Below are positions 12,253 through 23,689 of a stretch of DNA of 64,000 nucleotides, in pieces (positions within the stretch are counted from its first letter, which is position 1; every line of letters starts with the position of its first letter). A model generated the notes under the pieces. The model did not search any database. It was not told where the DNA came from and worked only from the letters and a program-made list of their open reading frames with translations. The DNA comes from Vigna angularis (lineage: Eukaryota; Streptophyta; Magnoliopsida; Fabales; Fabaceae): the NCBI RefSeq assembly GCF_016808095.1, contig NC_068971.1, positions 35,263,631 to 35,327,630 on the forward strand. Reading direction: 5' to 3'. Both the position numbers and the translations under genes were made by a program.

Positions 12253-13413
12253 TTTCCCTACATACACTCATATTCCTGAAACAGACCCAAACACTAAGTC
12301 TTTTCTCCTATACCCCTAAATTTTCCTACCCATACCCCTCCTACCACTAACTAGTCAGACTTCACCAGATCATGCCACGTGGCAATCCACCATTAACAAA
12401 TTGAACCACCCAGATGATGCCACATCACTAATCCTTTCACTTACTAGTGAACCAATCAGAACACGCCACCTCAACCCTAACACATGAGCATCATCTTCTC
12501 CAAAGAGAAACCCTAATTCCCAATCCAAACCCTAGCCACCTATGGTGCCGTCCGCCGTTGTCGCGCAACCTCCACGGCCACTTTTTATCTCCTCCTTTCT
12601 CGTTGGCGCATCAACGGACCACCACTCCTGCCACCACAGCACCTCAACCATGTCGCCCCGTAACCGGACAATGACCATCTTCCTCGCGAGATCCGTCGTC
12701 GCCCTCCTCATCAACAGTTGTCGTCACGCACAACAACCGCACCGCCACCACGATTCACATTCATCACCATCAACACCATCGCGAGTTCTTCATCGCCCCA
12801 ACAATCGCGATCCAACCTGCATCAGAAACACAACTCGCGAGAATCACCCAAACCTCAAGCCGTCGTTGCACAACAACCACCTTCATCGTCCTTCGCCTTC
12901 AAAGCGTCACCCAAATAGCCACCGCGTCGCTGTAATCACAGACAAGAACCAAGAAGGGCTTTCAATTCGCCAAGTAGCGATGTAACAGGAGGAAGAAGTC
13001 GCGCCAATCAGAATTTCTCACGTCTTCGCACATGACGGCTCAGGAGTTTTCCCTTTTCCCTAATTTGCTGAAACTCTAATTTTGGGTGAAGAAGGAGATT
13101 GACACGTGGCGGGCATTCATTAGGCGCGTCCTTTCTCTAGTCAAAGCTGGTCAACAGGGGCTCTAGTGCAATTTTAGAGAATTCTGAAGGGGCTAAAGTG
13201 CAGATAGAGGAAATTTCGAGGCTATGTGTAATTTTGGAAATTCAGAAAAGCTAAAAGATAAAATTCAGTTGTTGAATTAATTTAATTTGGGAATATCAAC
13301 AGAAAATATCTTTCAAATAATGTTATAATTATCTAAATCTTTTAGTTATTTGGAAGATATAAGATAAAAGATTTTGTCAACTGAATATTCAGAGTCCAAG
13401 CCCAATCAAGCCC

Positions 13414-13420
13414 TATATAA
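13414..13420 (+). promoter_or_regulatory. TATA box of the solo LTR
   Basis: 'ccctatataaagagaccc' gives a canonical TATATAA, followed within about 30 bp by CT-rich leader sequence. This is the expected position of the LTR promoter that would have driven the parent retroelement. Confidence 0.55.
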
Positions 13421-14790
13421 AGAGACCCATGGAAGACAGAAGGGGGACTTCACTTCATTCATTCATTCACCACTTCTCTCACTTTTCTTTCATCTTGTAT
13501 TCAACTCCATTCATGGAGAGCTAAGCATCTAGGGGTATTCTGCTGTAATTTCATTATGGATTTTGAGGTTAAATTGAGTTAATGCAATTGTTTATTTTGA
13601 TTATTGATTTAAGTTGTTCTCTCTCTATGTCTTTCATCTCTCTATCAAATTAAAAGCAAACATTTTTGCATCATAATATGTTTGAATCTACATGCATATT
13701 GATTATATGAGTTTTACGGTTTCTAGGTTTAATTGAGAATCTACTTTGATTTAATTTAGGAACTTTCATATGATTAAATGATTTTTACTATCAATTGAGA
13801 ATGTACTTTGATTGGTAGTAATAATTTCAACTATAATCAATTGAGAATGTACTTTGATTAATTAACTTTTAATTTGGTTAGGAGATTTAAGAATATACAT
13901 GATTAAACACAATAGGATTTTATTGAGAATGTACTTTGGTTGAATTCATTGTGAATAATCTAGAAAGGTTTTGCATTTGGTTGAGAATTTACTTTGGTTA
14001 AATGCATGATCGCCCTCAAATTAATTAAGAATGTACTTTAATTAATTTGAAACTTAAATAATAATCAATTGAACAATTATCTGTGAATAACCGATGATGA
14101 ATCTATCTTGGAAAAACAGTGGAATTAGCATGTTTAATCATAACTGTTTTTAAGTTTCTTATTTGTTCTTTAAACATTATCCAAACATTATCCAAACATT
14201 ACTTTTATTCTTGAGCATTGCATTGCATTCATAAAATTGAAATATTGAAAGGCAATTTCGTATTCATTGGGAGACGACTCAGGGTTACTTTAACCCTATC
14301 TACTTTCTTGAATACTAGTTGGCAATACTAAAGTTGCCTTGAAAAGTAGTATTAATTTGATAGCTTCAACGACACCCTATCACTCCTCAACTAGGAGAAT
14401 TGGACTCTTCAAGATGGTTTTTTGCCTGTGTTCTTGGTGACTTTTTCCAATTTTTGAGAAGGGTGACTGAGTTTAATGGTCATGGGTGATGTATAGTGCA
14501 CAAATGAACATGTTAGGCCATTAAATTGTTGAGAAAATAGGTCATTTAGATGCTTTCATGTAAGTTAAATAAGGTCCATTAGCATTGTTGACCATTTTAT
14601 GCCCTAGTAATTGATTACAAGGGTCTTGTGAACGATTACTAAAGATCTAAAGGACATTTGTACAAAAAGTTCAACGTGATTCCCCAACTAGGAGAACTAG
14701 ACTCTTTAAGATGGTTTTACTTGTGTTATTGGTGACTTTTTCCAATTTTTGAGATGGGTGGTGAGTTTAATGGTCATAGGAACATTCCAT

Positions 14791-16512
14791 TAACATGTGA
14801 GTGAGTTTAAATCCATTAACATGACATTATAAGAACATAGTTTGGTTCAATCCATGAATATTAACATTGAAAGAAGACGTTGTGAATTGGAAATGTTTGA
14901 TACAATCCATTACAATAATTGTTAAAAATATTAACGTGAGCATGATAAGAAAGTAGACATTCCGTAATTTTATCAAGTAGACATTCCTCCTCCTGAGTCA
15001 ATCTTTCATTCAAAGCACAAAACAACTTGGTTTTGAAAGAATGTCGCACACACAATTGCATAAAAAAAAAACTTTTCACATTAAAACAATCCAAAAAATA
15101 ATCAACAAAACTGGAAACACAAAATGGCAAAGGGGAAAGGGAATAGCAGAAATATTTTGCTCTCATCATCGAAATCACTGGAAGTTTCCATTTCGCAACC
15201 TACAACTCAAATAAGGGGAAAGGAGAAAGGTGTCTCACCGGTGAACGTTGAATCGAAAAAATAAAAGGCCCTAACGAATGAGGGCAACGTCTTGACATTA
15301 GTGATGGTGAAAGAAACAGAAAAGGGATCACCGGAGAAAATGATGGAACGAGAGAGAAAGGAGAGAGAAGGGAGAGAACGAAAATAAAAAAAAAAATAGA
15401 AAAGAGAAAACCAAAAGGAAAATAGAAGAAGAAGAGAACCAAAATAAAATGGAAGAGAGAAAACGAAAATTAAAATGAGAAAGAGAGAAAAAAAATGAAA
15501 ATCTGAGATGTATGCCTTTCTAAGTCATTATTTCAAATTAAAAATACAAATTTTAAACCGACCAATGAATTTTAAACTGGTCCTTTTAAACATATACATA
15601 TGTTGTTATTGTACCTATTGATCTGATTAAGTACTTAAAGAATTGGTGTTATTACTTTAATTGCATAATTTTGATGATGTTGAACAAATTACCATGCTTA
15701 ATTGTCAATCATCTTACAGTGCATGGCTAATTGTCAACCCACACAGTGCATGTTTAATGCCCTTTCTTTTCTTCCTTTTTCACCTTTTCCTTTTCATAGG
15801 GAAGCATAATAATGAATCAAAGTAACCATTGTGTAATTGTCAACCACCTTCCTGTTTACATACAAATAATTGCTCATGTACTGTACACTAAATAATTTAA
15901 ATAATTTTACCCTAAAGTCTCATATCTAGCTAATTCTAATTCCAATATTTAAAAAATATAAAAAAAATCTGTTTTTAATTTTTATAAAACAACTTTATTC
16001 TATTTTTTGTTTTTAGCACATCAGTATTTTCGCAGGAATTTAATTAATGAGGTGCGGAATTCAAACACTTAAATTATAAGATTCATGAAATGTGCACAAG
16101 TGGAATATCCAATGATTTAAAAAACAAAACTGATAATGTTGCACTGTTTTACAATGTGATGTATAAGCATTAATTTATTCTAATATTTTTTATCTAATTT
16201 TTTAATCTTTTTACTTATGTATGATGACCCCGCTGTCATTATTGACTTTTGATTTTTACACTAATTAATCCAGAAAAAGAGAGGTAATAGAGCACAATAA
16301 ACCCAAAAAGGAACATGAATTTAGACTTGGTGAGGCATATGAATTGCATTTGCACCTGTGCATTAGAGTGAACATCTTAATCTTAATCATATACATCTTA
16401 ATCTTAATCATATTAATTTGCCATTTATAATGCAAATTAGTCTTGAGGCACCCCCACCAAAAAGGAAAAAGAAGAACATAACAAGAAAGGCTGGGTAAAA
16501 TCACAAGATATT
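14791..16512. other. Intergenic DNA including a GA-rich patch
   Basis: 15190-15490 is purine-rich on the plus strand ('gaaaggagagagaaggga'). Its minus strand resembles the CT-rich leader at 9054-9530. A minus-strand start at about 15191 gives METSSDFDDESK before the frame loses meaning, so it may be a decayed transposon N-terminus. The remainder is AT-rich with no gene. Confidence 0.35.
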
Positions 16513-16689
16513 ATGACATCACTTGGACCTCAATGTTGGGGTGAAATTTCAAGCTTCATCATGTGGCTTGACAAAGAGGAACAACAATTGAAGTTACTTT
16601 GGCTAAGGTATCTTTGTCTACAAGCAAAACAAAGATCTTTCACTGCTTCAGATGCTATTATTCTGACACTGCTTCCACCATGTTTCTGA
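16513..16689 (+). CDS. Possible small protein, 58 residues, unidentified
   Basis: An open frame runs from ATG at 16513 to TGA at 16687-16689. Its composition looks protein-like: it begins MTSLGPQCWGEISSF, has a charged and leucine-rich middle (LDKEEQQLKLLWLRYLCL) and ends in LTLLPPCF. Codon use is less AT-biased than its surroundings. I do not recognise the family. It could be the last exon of a decayed gene or a chance frame. No clear promoter, splice acceptor or polyadenylation signal decides between these. Confidence 0.25.
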   Translation: MTSLGPQCWGEISSFIMWLDKEEQQLKLLWLRYLCLQAKQRSFTASDAIILTLLPPCF

Positions 16690-17865
16690 AGTGAACATGG
16701 TTCACACAGCAACATATATGTGCTGCATATTTATTACTTTTCAATGGATGCAGTGTACAAGTGTGAATTAGTTCTTTTCTTTATGCATAATTTTTTTCAA
16801 GATTCATGTCATAATCCATTCCAGTATCTGCATGAGTATCCTTAAAGTGCACCATTTATGATGATTCTTAATTTCTGCCGTATAAGGTTAGATAATACAT
16901 ATGCATGCGTGTTCAACTTGCAAAATAATCAAAAGGGCAAAGCCTCAAAATGTGTTCCTCTTTTGTCATTGTTTTTGTCCGAATTGATAAATTCAAATCG
17001 AAAGGTGAATTATTATTGTATGTAAAATATGTTTAAAAATGGCTACCATTTTTTTTCTGATTTAGTCTTTAAAATTCAATTGGTTAATTCTTTTTGAAAT
17101 ACTATACATTTCGGAGTCCAAACAAATTATCAATGGCAGCTTAATAATATGCATATTGAACACATTGTGTCGTATAAATTATATTAACAAATATATCGTT
17201 ATAGTTATCTTTTTAAAATAGACATAAAAAGTAAAGAAAGAAATGTAAAAAGTGTATCTCCCCGTTACCCAAATTAAACGAATAAGACCATCATTAATGT
17301 CCCTCAAATAATCCTTCTAATATAAGCATTATTACGATCTGTTAATAAAGCACCTATATAAAGTTATTAATACAATAATTATTCCATCGGAACAGCAGAA
17401 GTTTCAGGAGAAACCACTGCTCGTGAGAAGAAACTTTCTCGCTTATGATAATAATACTTTGAAAACATTTTTTTAACAACATTGTGTCATTTTATAATTG
17501 GTCCAAAATTACTCCACAACTAATAATAATAATTATAAACACCAACCTACAGAATGACATTTAAATGATGTTAAAATGTTGTCAAAAAAATATTGTTAAA
17601 GTATCATCATCTAAAAACAAAATACACATAACTATCAACAAAATTTCTTGGATATGACGAGCAACCGTAAAAAAAGCTACAAAAACTAATGTATATTAAA
17701 AATGATCAGGCCTTATTATTTTATGAACTGAACCAAAATTTAGCTGGTAAAAATAAGATATCATAGCATTAGATGTAAATTTATACATGCACAGGAAGTT
17801 ATATCTGGTACAAAGTTCCTTATAGCAGAAGTTACATTATCCCCAAAAATTACACCTTGTATATA
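16690..17865. other. Intergenic AT-rich DNA, nothing recognised
   Basis: Both strands were read. There is no coding stretch, no inverted repeat with a target duplication and no LTR phrase. Confidence 0.5.
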
Positions 17866-18321
17866 TCCTCAGGGGATTTGGGCTCCGTAACTTCAATATC
17901 ACGAGCAAGGGTGAGATATCCTTCACTTAACTTAGAATTGTTGAGGATATCCTAAAACATTTCCATGCCATCATCTGCAGCCATCTCCTCATCAAGCTCA
18001 AAAGTAATTCCCTGCAGATAAATAATAATCAACAATAAATATCTCACAAGACGATAAAAAAGGAGCCCCCAAAAGAATTTGATAGCGGAATCTTGTCAGT
18101 ATATATGTATGGCCTTTTAGAGTAGACAAACAAGTTAGGCCAAATAACATAACTGTTAAAAAACTTACGGATCACAGCTACCTCACAAAGAAACATGAAC
18201 CAAGATAATTTTACAAAGTAATAAACAGAATGCAGGACTTACATGACGTGCAAGCATGTAACAGAATGACTTCTTTCGCAGCACATCATTACAAGAGGTG
18301 AACACCTCCCTCACATGCTTT
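17866..18321 (-). pseudogene. RPN1: RPN1 (26S proteasome subunit) exon block A, N-terminal-half exons
   Basis: Two consecutive exons of the 26S proteasome regulatory particle scaffold RPN1 (PSMD2 family) are preserved. The first, about 18321 down to 18243, reads EVFTSCNDVLRKKSFCYMLA and ends at a GTAAG donor. The second, 18011 down to 17866, follows a CAG acceptor, opens with GITFELDEEMAADDG and ends LARDIEVTEPKSPEDIYK at a GT donor. An in-frame TAG after GMEMF breaks the second exon. The start of the first exon is also damaged. Both exons belong upstream of block B in a normal gene, yet lie downstream of it here on the same strand. Retained introns exclude a processed retrocopy. Confidence 0.8.
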
Positions 18322-19369
18322 CACAACACTGCAACTAATCAGTTTCAAGCCACAGTAATAGATACAAAAGATAAATATTTCCTGATTCATATATCTATCT
18401 ATCTATATATATACACACTCTGAGAATTGAACCTCTGCATAAATACACCCATAAACCTCTGCATTATTATAAAATAAAACATCACTCTCAAATTTCAACA
18501 CCAAACTTAGAAGCTTCGGAACCTCTGTAACTATAAAAAAAAAAATTGTCAGTAAAACCAGACTTCCCAATCTACAGTATCCTTAGCACAATTGTAGTAA
18601 GAGATCCAACGACAACTTAAGCAAACAGCAGTTCTCATTCCCAAAGTATTGGAACACTCATCACTTATAGAAGACCAGGGTGATAAACTAAGATTGTTTA
18701 GTTACTAAATAATTTAGTATAGGGATTTAGAAATTAATATAGAGAAATCATAGAAATAGAAAACCAAATGAAAAAGCATGAAATTGCAAAACAAAAAATA
18801 CAATCAAACCATAAAAGATACAAACGTTCATATGCCATGATAAATTCTTACTCCCTCCAGTCATTATTATAAGACCTTCTAGAAGCTCTATATGGTCCTT
18901 TTCGGAAGGCACTTTATACTTCCAATGATACATTTAACGTTTTATTACTTATTCATCCTTAGTAAATGTTTTCGGTATGTATTTTGGGGTTTGTCTGCAA
19001 CGATGAGAGCTTATAATTCACGTACTTTCCAATGAAATGTTATTTGGACCATTTTCAATTCCTAAAGATTGTGCCATTTTCTACATAAACTTCCATTCAT
19101 TTATAGGTCACTCAACTGACTATCCAGTTTTCATTCATGTAAGCTTTGATAAGCTATTTTCTCACTAAACATTCTCATTCACATATCGTTTCACTCTTGC
19201 TTTGAAAAATCTGATTACAGAATTTTCAATTTAGTGGGAGAAGTTATAAAGGGAACTTATCAATTCTTGATTAACAATCTCAATGTCTGTTCAGATAATT
19301 TTGGTTATGTAAAAAAAAAAATCTCAATGTCTCAACGCATTAGTAAAAATATCAGAATAAACATATGGT
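18322..19369. other. Spacer between RPN1 blocks; one Stowaway-like end
   Basis: No coding sequence was found. At 18849 'tactccctccagtcattatt' has the end signature of mariner/Stowaway-type MITEs. The opposite end was not found, so it is a fragment at most. None of the missing RPN1 exons was detected here. Confidence 0.4.
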
Positions 19370-20767
19370 TGATCGTTCCAGCACCTATTAGACCCAAGGA
19401 AATTACTGCCGCCTAAAGCATATAAATTGTTTTAGCTACAAATAAGCAATGGTATATATAGACTCAAATGTTCAAAGAGACTTGAGATCTCACCATAGCT
19501 ACTTCTGAATCCATATCATGGCTCGGTCTACTTAAGGTATCCATAACACTGATCTGTAATGTTTCAGTAAAAATTTAGCAAAGGTTATCAAAAGTGATGT
19601 CTGCACCCATACAATGATATAATAGTTTGAACTACAAGTAATGTTTTTCAGAGCACGGTTAATTTGTTTCACTTTCACACTGTTAAAAGTTAACGCTGCA
19701 AAGTGCACTTTTTACCTTTGGATTTGATATGCAAAGTAGACCAAGTGCCAGAGGAACTGCTCTACAAATATTCTGCTCTCCATACTGTAGATGTTCTAAT
19801 GATCGAATTGTCATCTCAAGTCCCAGTTCTTCAGCCACGGCTACCAGAGCAATTCCAAGCACACCAGGACCTTGGTGAGTTTTACATTTATCAAGATGTT
19901 GCAAACAATGACCTAAGAGATTCTGGACCTACAAGAGCCAGAAAATACAAACATAAAAGCATGCATACACAATTATGAACATATAAAGGTGCCGCAGAAG
20001 TTTGTTTTTTAAAAACTTCATAACATTGTACCTTGAGAACATTTCGAGTTCCAGCATAGGCACATGACAAGCGTCATGTCACAATACTTTCTAATTTTTT
20101 CATTAAAAGTCTTTGAAACTTCGGCAGTTGCATCAACACTGTCCTGCAGTAACAAAGCACAAATGAAGAGTGAGTATTATACCTTAACAACTTTGACCTC
20201 ACCCAATAGCAGGACCCGCACAATATCAATTGTTATTCAGAAACTAAAGAAATAAGATTAATGAGGTGAGAAGAAAATAAACTCTAATTCAAGAAATAAA
20301 AACATCATACTGCCGACCAAATGATTACCTGCTTCCCAAGATATAGAAGATCAAGGCCAAGAGGTAAAAGTCGGGTAAGGGGCTCTCCTAACTCTGACTC
20401 ACTCCTGTCCATTAGTGTATATATAATTTCTTGGGCAATTTCCTCATTGCAAGAACCCTCAAAGATCAAGCCCAGAGAAATAGCAGTGAAAGCAAGCACA
20501 TCAAGTGATGCTTTAGAATCATTCAGTACACCTGTCAATTTCTCAGGTAACTGAAATAAACAAAAACAAATTAAAAACTTTACACATTTGCATATAGTGT
20601 GTATCTCAATTCGGAACAAATATTATTACAAGATTTTCCAAAATATAGAGAAAACATATCACCTGCTCACTCTGGGAACCAGCATATGCAATACCCAAAC
20701 CCATTATAACACCAATCCTGATTGATGTGTCTTCTTTATCTGTATAATCACCAAGAAGTGCCCTTGC
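19370..20767 (-). pseudogene. RPN1: RPN1 exon block B, central proteasome/cyclosome-repeat exons
   Basis: Six exons are recognisable in order. 20767-20663 contains ALLGDYTDKEDTSIRIG. 20550-20329 contains LDVLAFTAISLGLIFEGSCN and LTRLLPLGLDLLYLGKQ. 20143-20032 contains DATAEVSKTFNEKIRKYCDM. 19928-19716 contains GLEMTIRSLEHLQYGEQN and AVPLALGLLCISNPK. 19553-19494 contains VMDTLSRPSHDMDSEVAM. 19412 onward begins AAVISLGLIGAGT. These encode the alpha-solenoid repeats that bind ubiquitin receptors in the proteasome base. Donor and acceptor dinucleotides are kept, but the third exon has a frameshift (the frame changes after DMTL), one leucine is lost in SLEHLLQYGEQN, and the sixth exon runs into unrelated sequence. 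N- and C-terminal parts are absent, so it is not functional. Confidence 0.88.
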
Positions 20768-20825
20768 CTGAAAAGAAATCAAATCATATCTAAAATATAA
20801 ATAAAGAATCTAATGTATATGTGTT

Positions 20826-21262
20826 GCCAGATTCTGGTAGTGGAAGAATCTTATGAATAAGGTGTGGAAAAGGGCTTAGAGGTTTTGGAATTTCAACCGA
20901 ACCTTTTAACATTTTCACCACAACACTCATTACAGGTCTTGATTCTTGCTTATATTGAACACATGACAGAGCTACCTTCATCATTCTTTTTGCAGTCTCT
21001 TTATTTTGATCATCTATCCCACTTGCTACCATCAATTCTTCTGCTTCTTCAACCTCAATTTTTTTTCCAAATCCACATTGGAAACCACTCCTGGCTCACA
21101 GCAAGGTCATCTCAAAGTTTCTTCTCCTTCCAAGGATTTCAAATAACAGCATCCCAAAGCTGTAAACATCACATTTTTGAGTTACAGGAAAATTTGGCGA
21201 CCAAAGATCTAGTGCAGCATAACCAGGAGGGCCTCTGATAGTGGCATATTTTATCATGATTT
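20826..21262 (-). pseudogene. Receptor-like kinase fragment (LRK10/PR5K-like), C-terminal kinase lobe
   Basis: The frame opens with the activation-segment end TIRGPPGYAALDLWSPNFPV, then CDVYSFGMLLFEILGRRRN (subdomain IX). After a disrupted stretch comes VEEAEELMVASGIDDQNKE and VALSCVQYKQESRPVMSVVV. This matches the C-terminal half of rust-resistance-kinase-Lr10-like or PR5K-like receptor kinases. The conserved APE motif is altered to ALD, and an in-frame TGA lies at about 21094. Two offsetting frameshifts (near that stop and in a poly-A run) interrupt the reading. It lies 60 bp upstream of RPN1 block B on the same strand, as if joined by one capture or rearrangement. Confidence 0.8.
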
Positions 21263-22440
21263 CAGTATTGAATTAAGAGAAAATGTCAACTCTTTCTTAA
21301 TTTTTTGCCTTGTAAATCCTAGTTTTCTTTTAGTTTCTTAAGTAGTTGCATCTTAAGCTTTAATAAGATAATTTGATCACTAATCCCTGCTTTTATGTGC
21401 TTAAAGTAGTTTGAAGAAGTCTATGCATCAAATGAAGGCACTGGAACCCAAGGAGAGCAAGAAAAACAGCATAATAGGAGAATTCTGGAATGCTGCCGCT
21501 GGGCTACCACTGAGCGCTTTGTCACTGGAATTTTTGGCGCTGGGTTGCCGCTAAGCGGCAACGACGCTGATGTGGCAAAAATAGGTCTATTTAGGTCTGA
21601 AACGCGAATGGCTTGACATCTTTGGGCACCCAGACACAATTTCTCTCAATTGGAGTTCTTGGAGGCGAGTTAGGAGTTGTGGGAACAGTCCTTCTTCTTC
21701 CTTGGGTTCTCTCCGTTCTTCCATTTCCACCATTGTTGTAAGCTCAAGCTCTCCAATCATGGAGAGCTAATTTCATTGTTATTGGGGGATTGATGTAGTC
21801 ACTGAACTCTTATGTAATTGCTATTGATTTGAATATATTTGATGCTTCTTTCATTGATTGCTACCCATGGCATGATTATTGGTTTGCTTGATATTGGGAA
21901 ATATTGTGTAAACTTAGAACTGGAACAAATTACCGAAAGAGAATTGTATCTAGGGATAAAACTTGGACTTTTGGTTGTCTTAGATCTCAATTCTTAAAGC
22001 AGATTAACTTGTTAGGTTTTCCAAGGGAGTGGAGTTTAATAAGAAAGTCTAGGCTCTTTCTACCAAGAGATTGGTTTTGAGTAAATTAGAAGATTGACAT
22101 TAGTAATTTAATGAAGAAGGTGTAATTTTATATGCATAAGAGTGGAGTAGGTGAAATCATATCCCCAACAATACCATTCCATATCATTTCTAATCTTTCC
22201 ATTTGAGTTACCAAAGTTCACTTTATCATTCTTGTATGTTTACTTTAATTGCATTAAAACCCAAATTATGGAATCATTCTTAGTCTATATAATTAGAAAT
22301 TATACGATCATTCTTAGTCTATATAATTAGAAATTATACGATTGTTTGGTGACACGAGTCTTGTGGAAGACGATGTCCAGTCTTATATGTTTATTATTTG
22401 AAACGATTTGGTACATTTGCGAAAGTCTCAACCGTCTCTG
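21263..22440 (+). mobile_element. Gypsy-type LTR remnant
   Basis: The stretch shows legume gypsy LTR phrases in order: 'catggagagctaatttcatt' (21759 on), a long leader, a 36-bp direct duplication of 'cattcttagtctatataatt' (22272-22342), and a 3' terminus with 'gaaacgatttggtacatttg' followed by 'cgaaagtctcaacc' (22399-22432). No second LTR or internal domain is attached, so it is a solo or truncated LTR. The exact left edge and the target duplication were not determined. The G/C-rich palindromic words near 21494-21570 ('gctgccgctgggc', 'gccgctaagcggc') are LTR-internal. Confidence 0.5.
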
Positions 22441-22989
22441 CCCTTAGTGAAGGTAATGAAGAAAGTAACCGGAAGGGTAACACTGCATCAGATCAAAACT
22501 GACAGTGGTCGACAGTCAATTCGGCCAACTCACTGAAACGCCATATCTCTTGTAGTCTTGGCCAACTTTTGAGATATAGTTCGTGCAAAACTGTGAAATA
22601 CGGACGTGCAAAACAATAAGGAAAAATACGAAACTAATTATTTACAAGCATTAGTACTCCACAAATACGAAATTTAAAATCAGTAGAATTACATAATCTT
22701 CGATATGTTTCGACTACTTAGTACAATTGCGCTTATTTTATATCCAAAGTATCAACCAGATTCAAGAGCAATACACAACCACCTTTTTCTTCAGATGAAT
22801 TAGAGATCCAAAGGTTATTTCTTCAGGAAAAAAAAAAAGAAGCTTGAGAGTTTACAAAATGCGATTAAAAGTCATACCTGCGCTTCCACATTGCAAAGTC
22901 AATCTTGGTTTCTCCAGAACTTGAAATGTTATCTGGCACTGGAAGTGGAGAAAAGGAATATAAATTGAAAGTGGAAACCCGAAATGGAT
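22441..22989. other. Intergenic DNA, nothing recognised
   Basis: No coding sequence could be supported. The 75-codon minus-strand frame here (22852-23079) is antisense to the leucine-rich-repeat scrap that follows. Confidence 0.45.
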
Positions 22990-23247
22990 CTTAAATGGTA
23001 CATCTAAGAATCTGACCTTGTGGACCTTAGGAATAAAAAATTCATTGGTGGATTGACCTTGTCTTTGCAAGAGACACACTCCTTAGAGGAACTTGTTGTG
23101 TCCAACAATCCATTAGATGCCCTAGGTTTTAAAATTGGGGATTTTCAGAACTTCATGAACCCTACAAAGAAAATTGTCAGATTTGATGCAAACGGAGAAC
23201 AACATTGTGTTTGTGTTGTTCTAGGAAGGGAGGAACCCGAAGAATAA
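22990..23247 (+). pseudogene. Leucine-rich-repeat protein fragment (PII-2-like)
   Basis: The frame starting before 23020 reads DLRNKKFIGGLTLSLQETHS then LEELVVSNNPL. This resembles one and a half leucine-rich repeats of PIRIFORMOSPORA INDICA-INSENSITIVE 2-like cell-surface proteins. The downstream part (IGDFQNFMNPTKKIVRFDAN to the stop at 23245) does not match that family, so the ORF looks chimeric. No signal peptide or further repeats are present upstream. It is probably a gene scrap rather than a working gene. Confidence 0.4.
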
Positions 23248-23323
23248 CCAAGAAAAGAGTAGGAAATCACGAAATAGAATCGACACCGAATGCATCTTTA
23301 TTGATTGGATGGGAATTTGAATG

Positions 23324-23328
<5 letters not shown>

Positions 23329-23376
<48 letters not shown>
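23329..23376. repeat. (AT)n microsatellite
   Basis: About 48 bp of uninterrupted TA dinucleotides. Confidence 0.95.
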
Positions 23377-23380
<4 letters not shown>

Positions 23381-23689
23381 CATTTACACTTAAACAACTA
23401 ATGGCTTATAAATTGTAACTTGTACTAAGACTAACTAATTATTTTTATGCCTCTCAATTATAAAGTTAAGTAACTCAATATTAACCTAGATTTATCTTCT
23501 TTTATTAATTCTTCCTTTTTAAGCTAATCTTTGTTTTCAAAAATAGAATTCTCCACTTATATTTTTCGGAATGATTCTTTTGACTTATATTTTTCGGAAT
23601 GTTTTTTTTGACAAGTACGTTAGTAACAATCTTATTTCCTTGACTATCTTTTTATTTAGGATCGCTTTTGAGTATTAGATTTTTATTTC

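Larger units (their letters stand above)
11043..14382 (+). mobile_element. Solo LTR (gypsy/Tat-Ogre-like), 3.3 kb, inserted in the tandem repeat
   Basis: The element starts TGATGAG and ends CCTATCA, with the 5-bp target duplication CTCCT at 11038-11042 and 14383-14387. Removing it and one CTCCT restores a tandem-repeat unit. Inside there is a TATA box 'tatataa' (13414-13420), then a leader with 'catggagagctaagcat', a series of 'gaatgtactttgatt' direct repeats (13735-14045) and, near the 3' end, 'gggagacgactcagggtta' (14269 on), all typical of legume gypsy LTRs. No internal gag/pol, primer-binding site or second LTR is present, so a solo LTR left by recombination is the best reading. Without the nested element it is about 2.4 kb. 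Confidence 0.75.
10423..14790 (+). repeat. Tandem repeat, about 297-bp unit, 3+ copies, split by an insertion
   Basis: Units begin at 'ttgtaca(g/a)aaa'. Unit 1 is 10423-10718 and unit 2 is 10719-11015. Unit 3 is 11016-11042 continued at 14388-14657, and unit 4 is a partial copy from 14658 to about 14790. Each unit carries 'gagtttaatggtcat', 'gctttcatgt' and a pair of palindromes GTAATCGATTAC separated by 'aagggtctt' (10668-10700 in unit 1, 10965-10997 in unit 2, mutated in unit 3). The units are clearly diverged. Rejoining unit 3 across the insertion restores the 297-bp period exactly. Confidence 0.85.

Noticed and set aside
12542..12985. 147-codon Pro/His/Ser-rich frame
   Set aside because: Lies inside the solo LTR, overlaps other frames in both directions, has biased composition and no domain; best explained as non-coding LTR sequence.
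17500..21300. Helitron carrying the RPN1 and kinase fragments
   Set aside because: Attractive for fragment content, but I could not find a CTRR end with a preceding hairpin or a matching TC end, so it is left as a hypothesis only.
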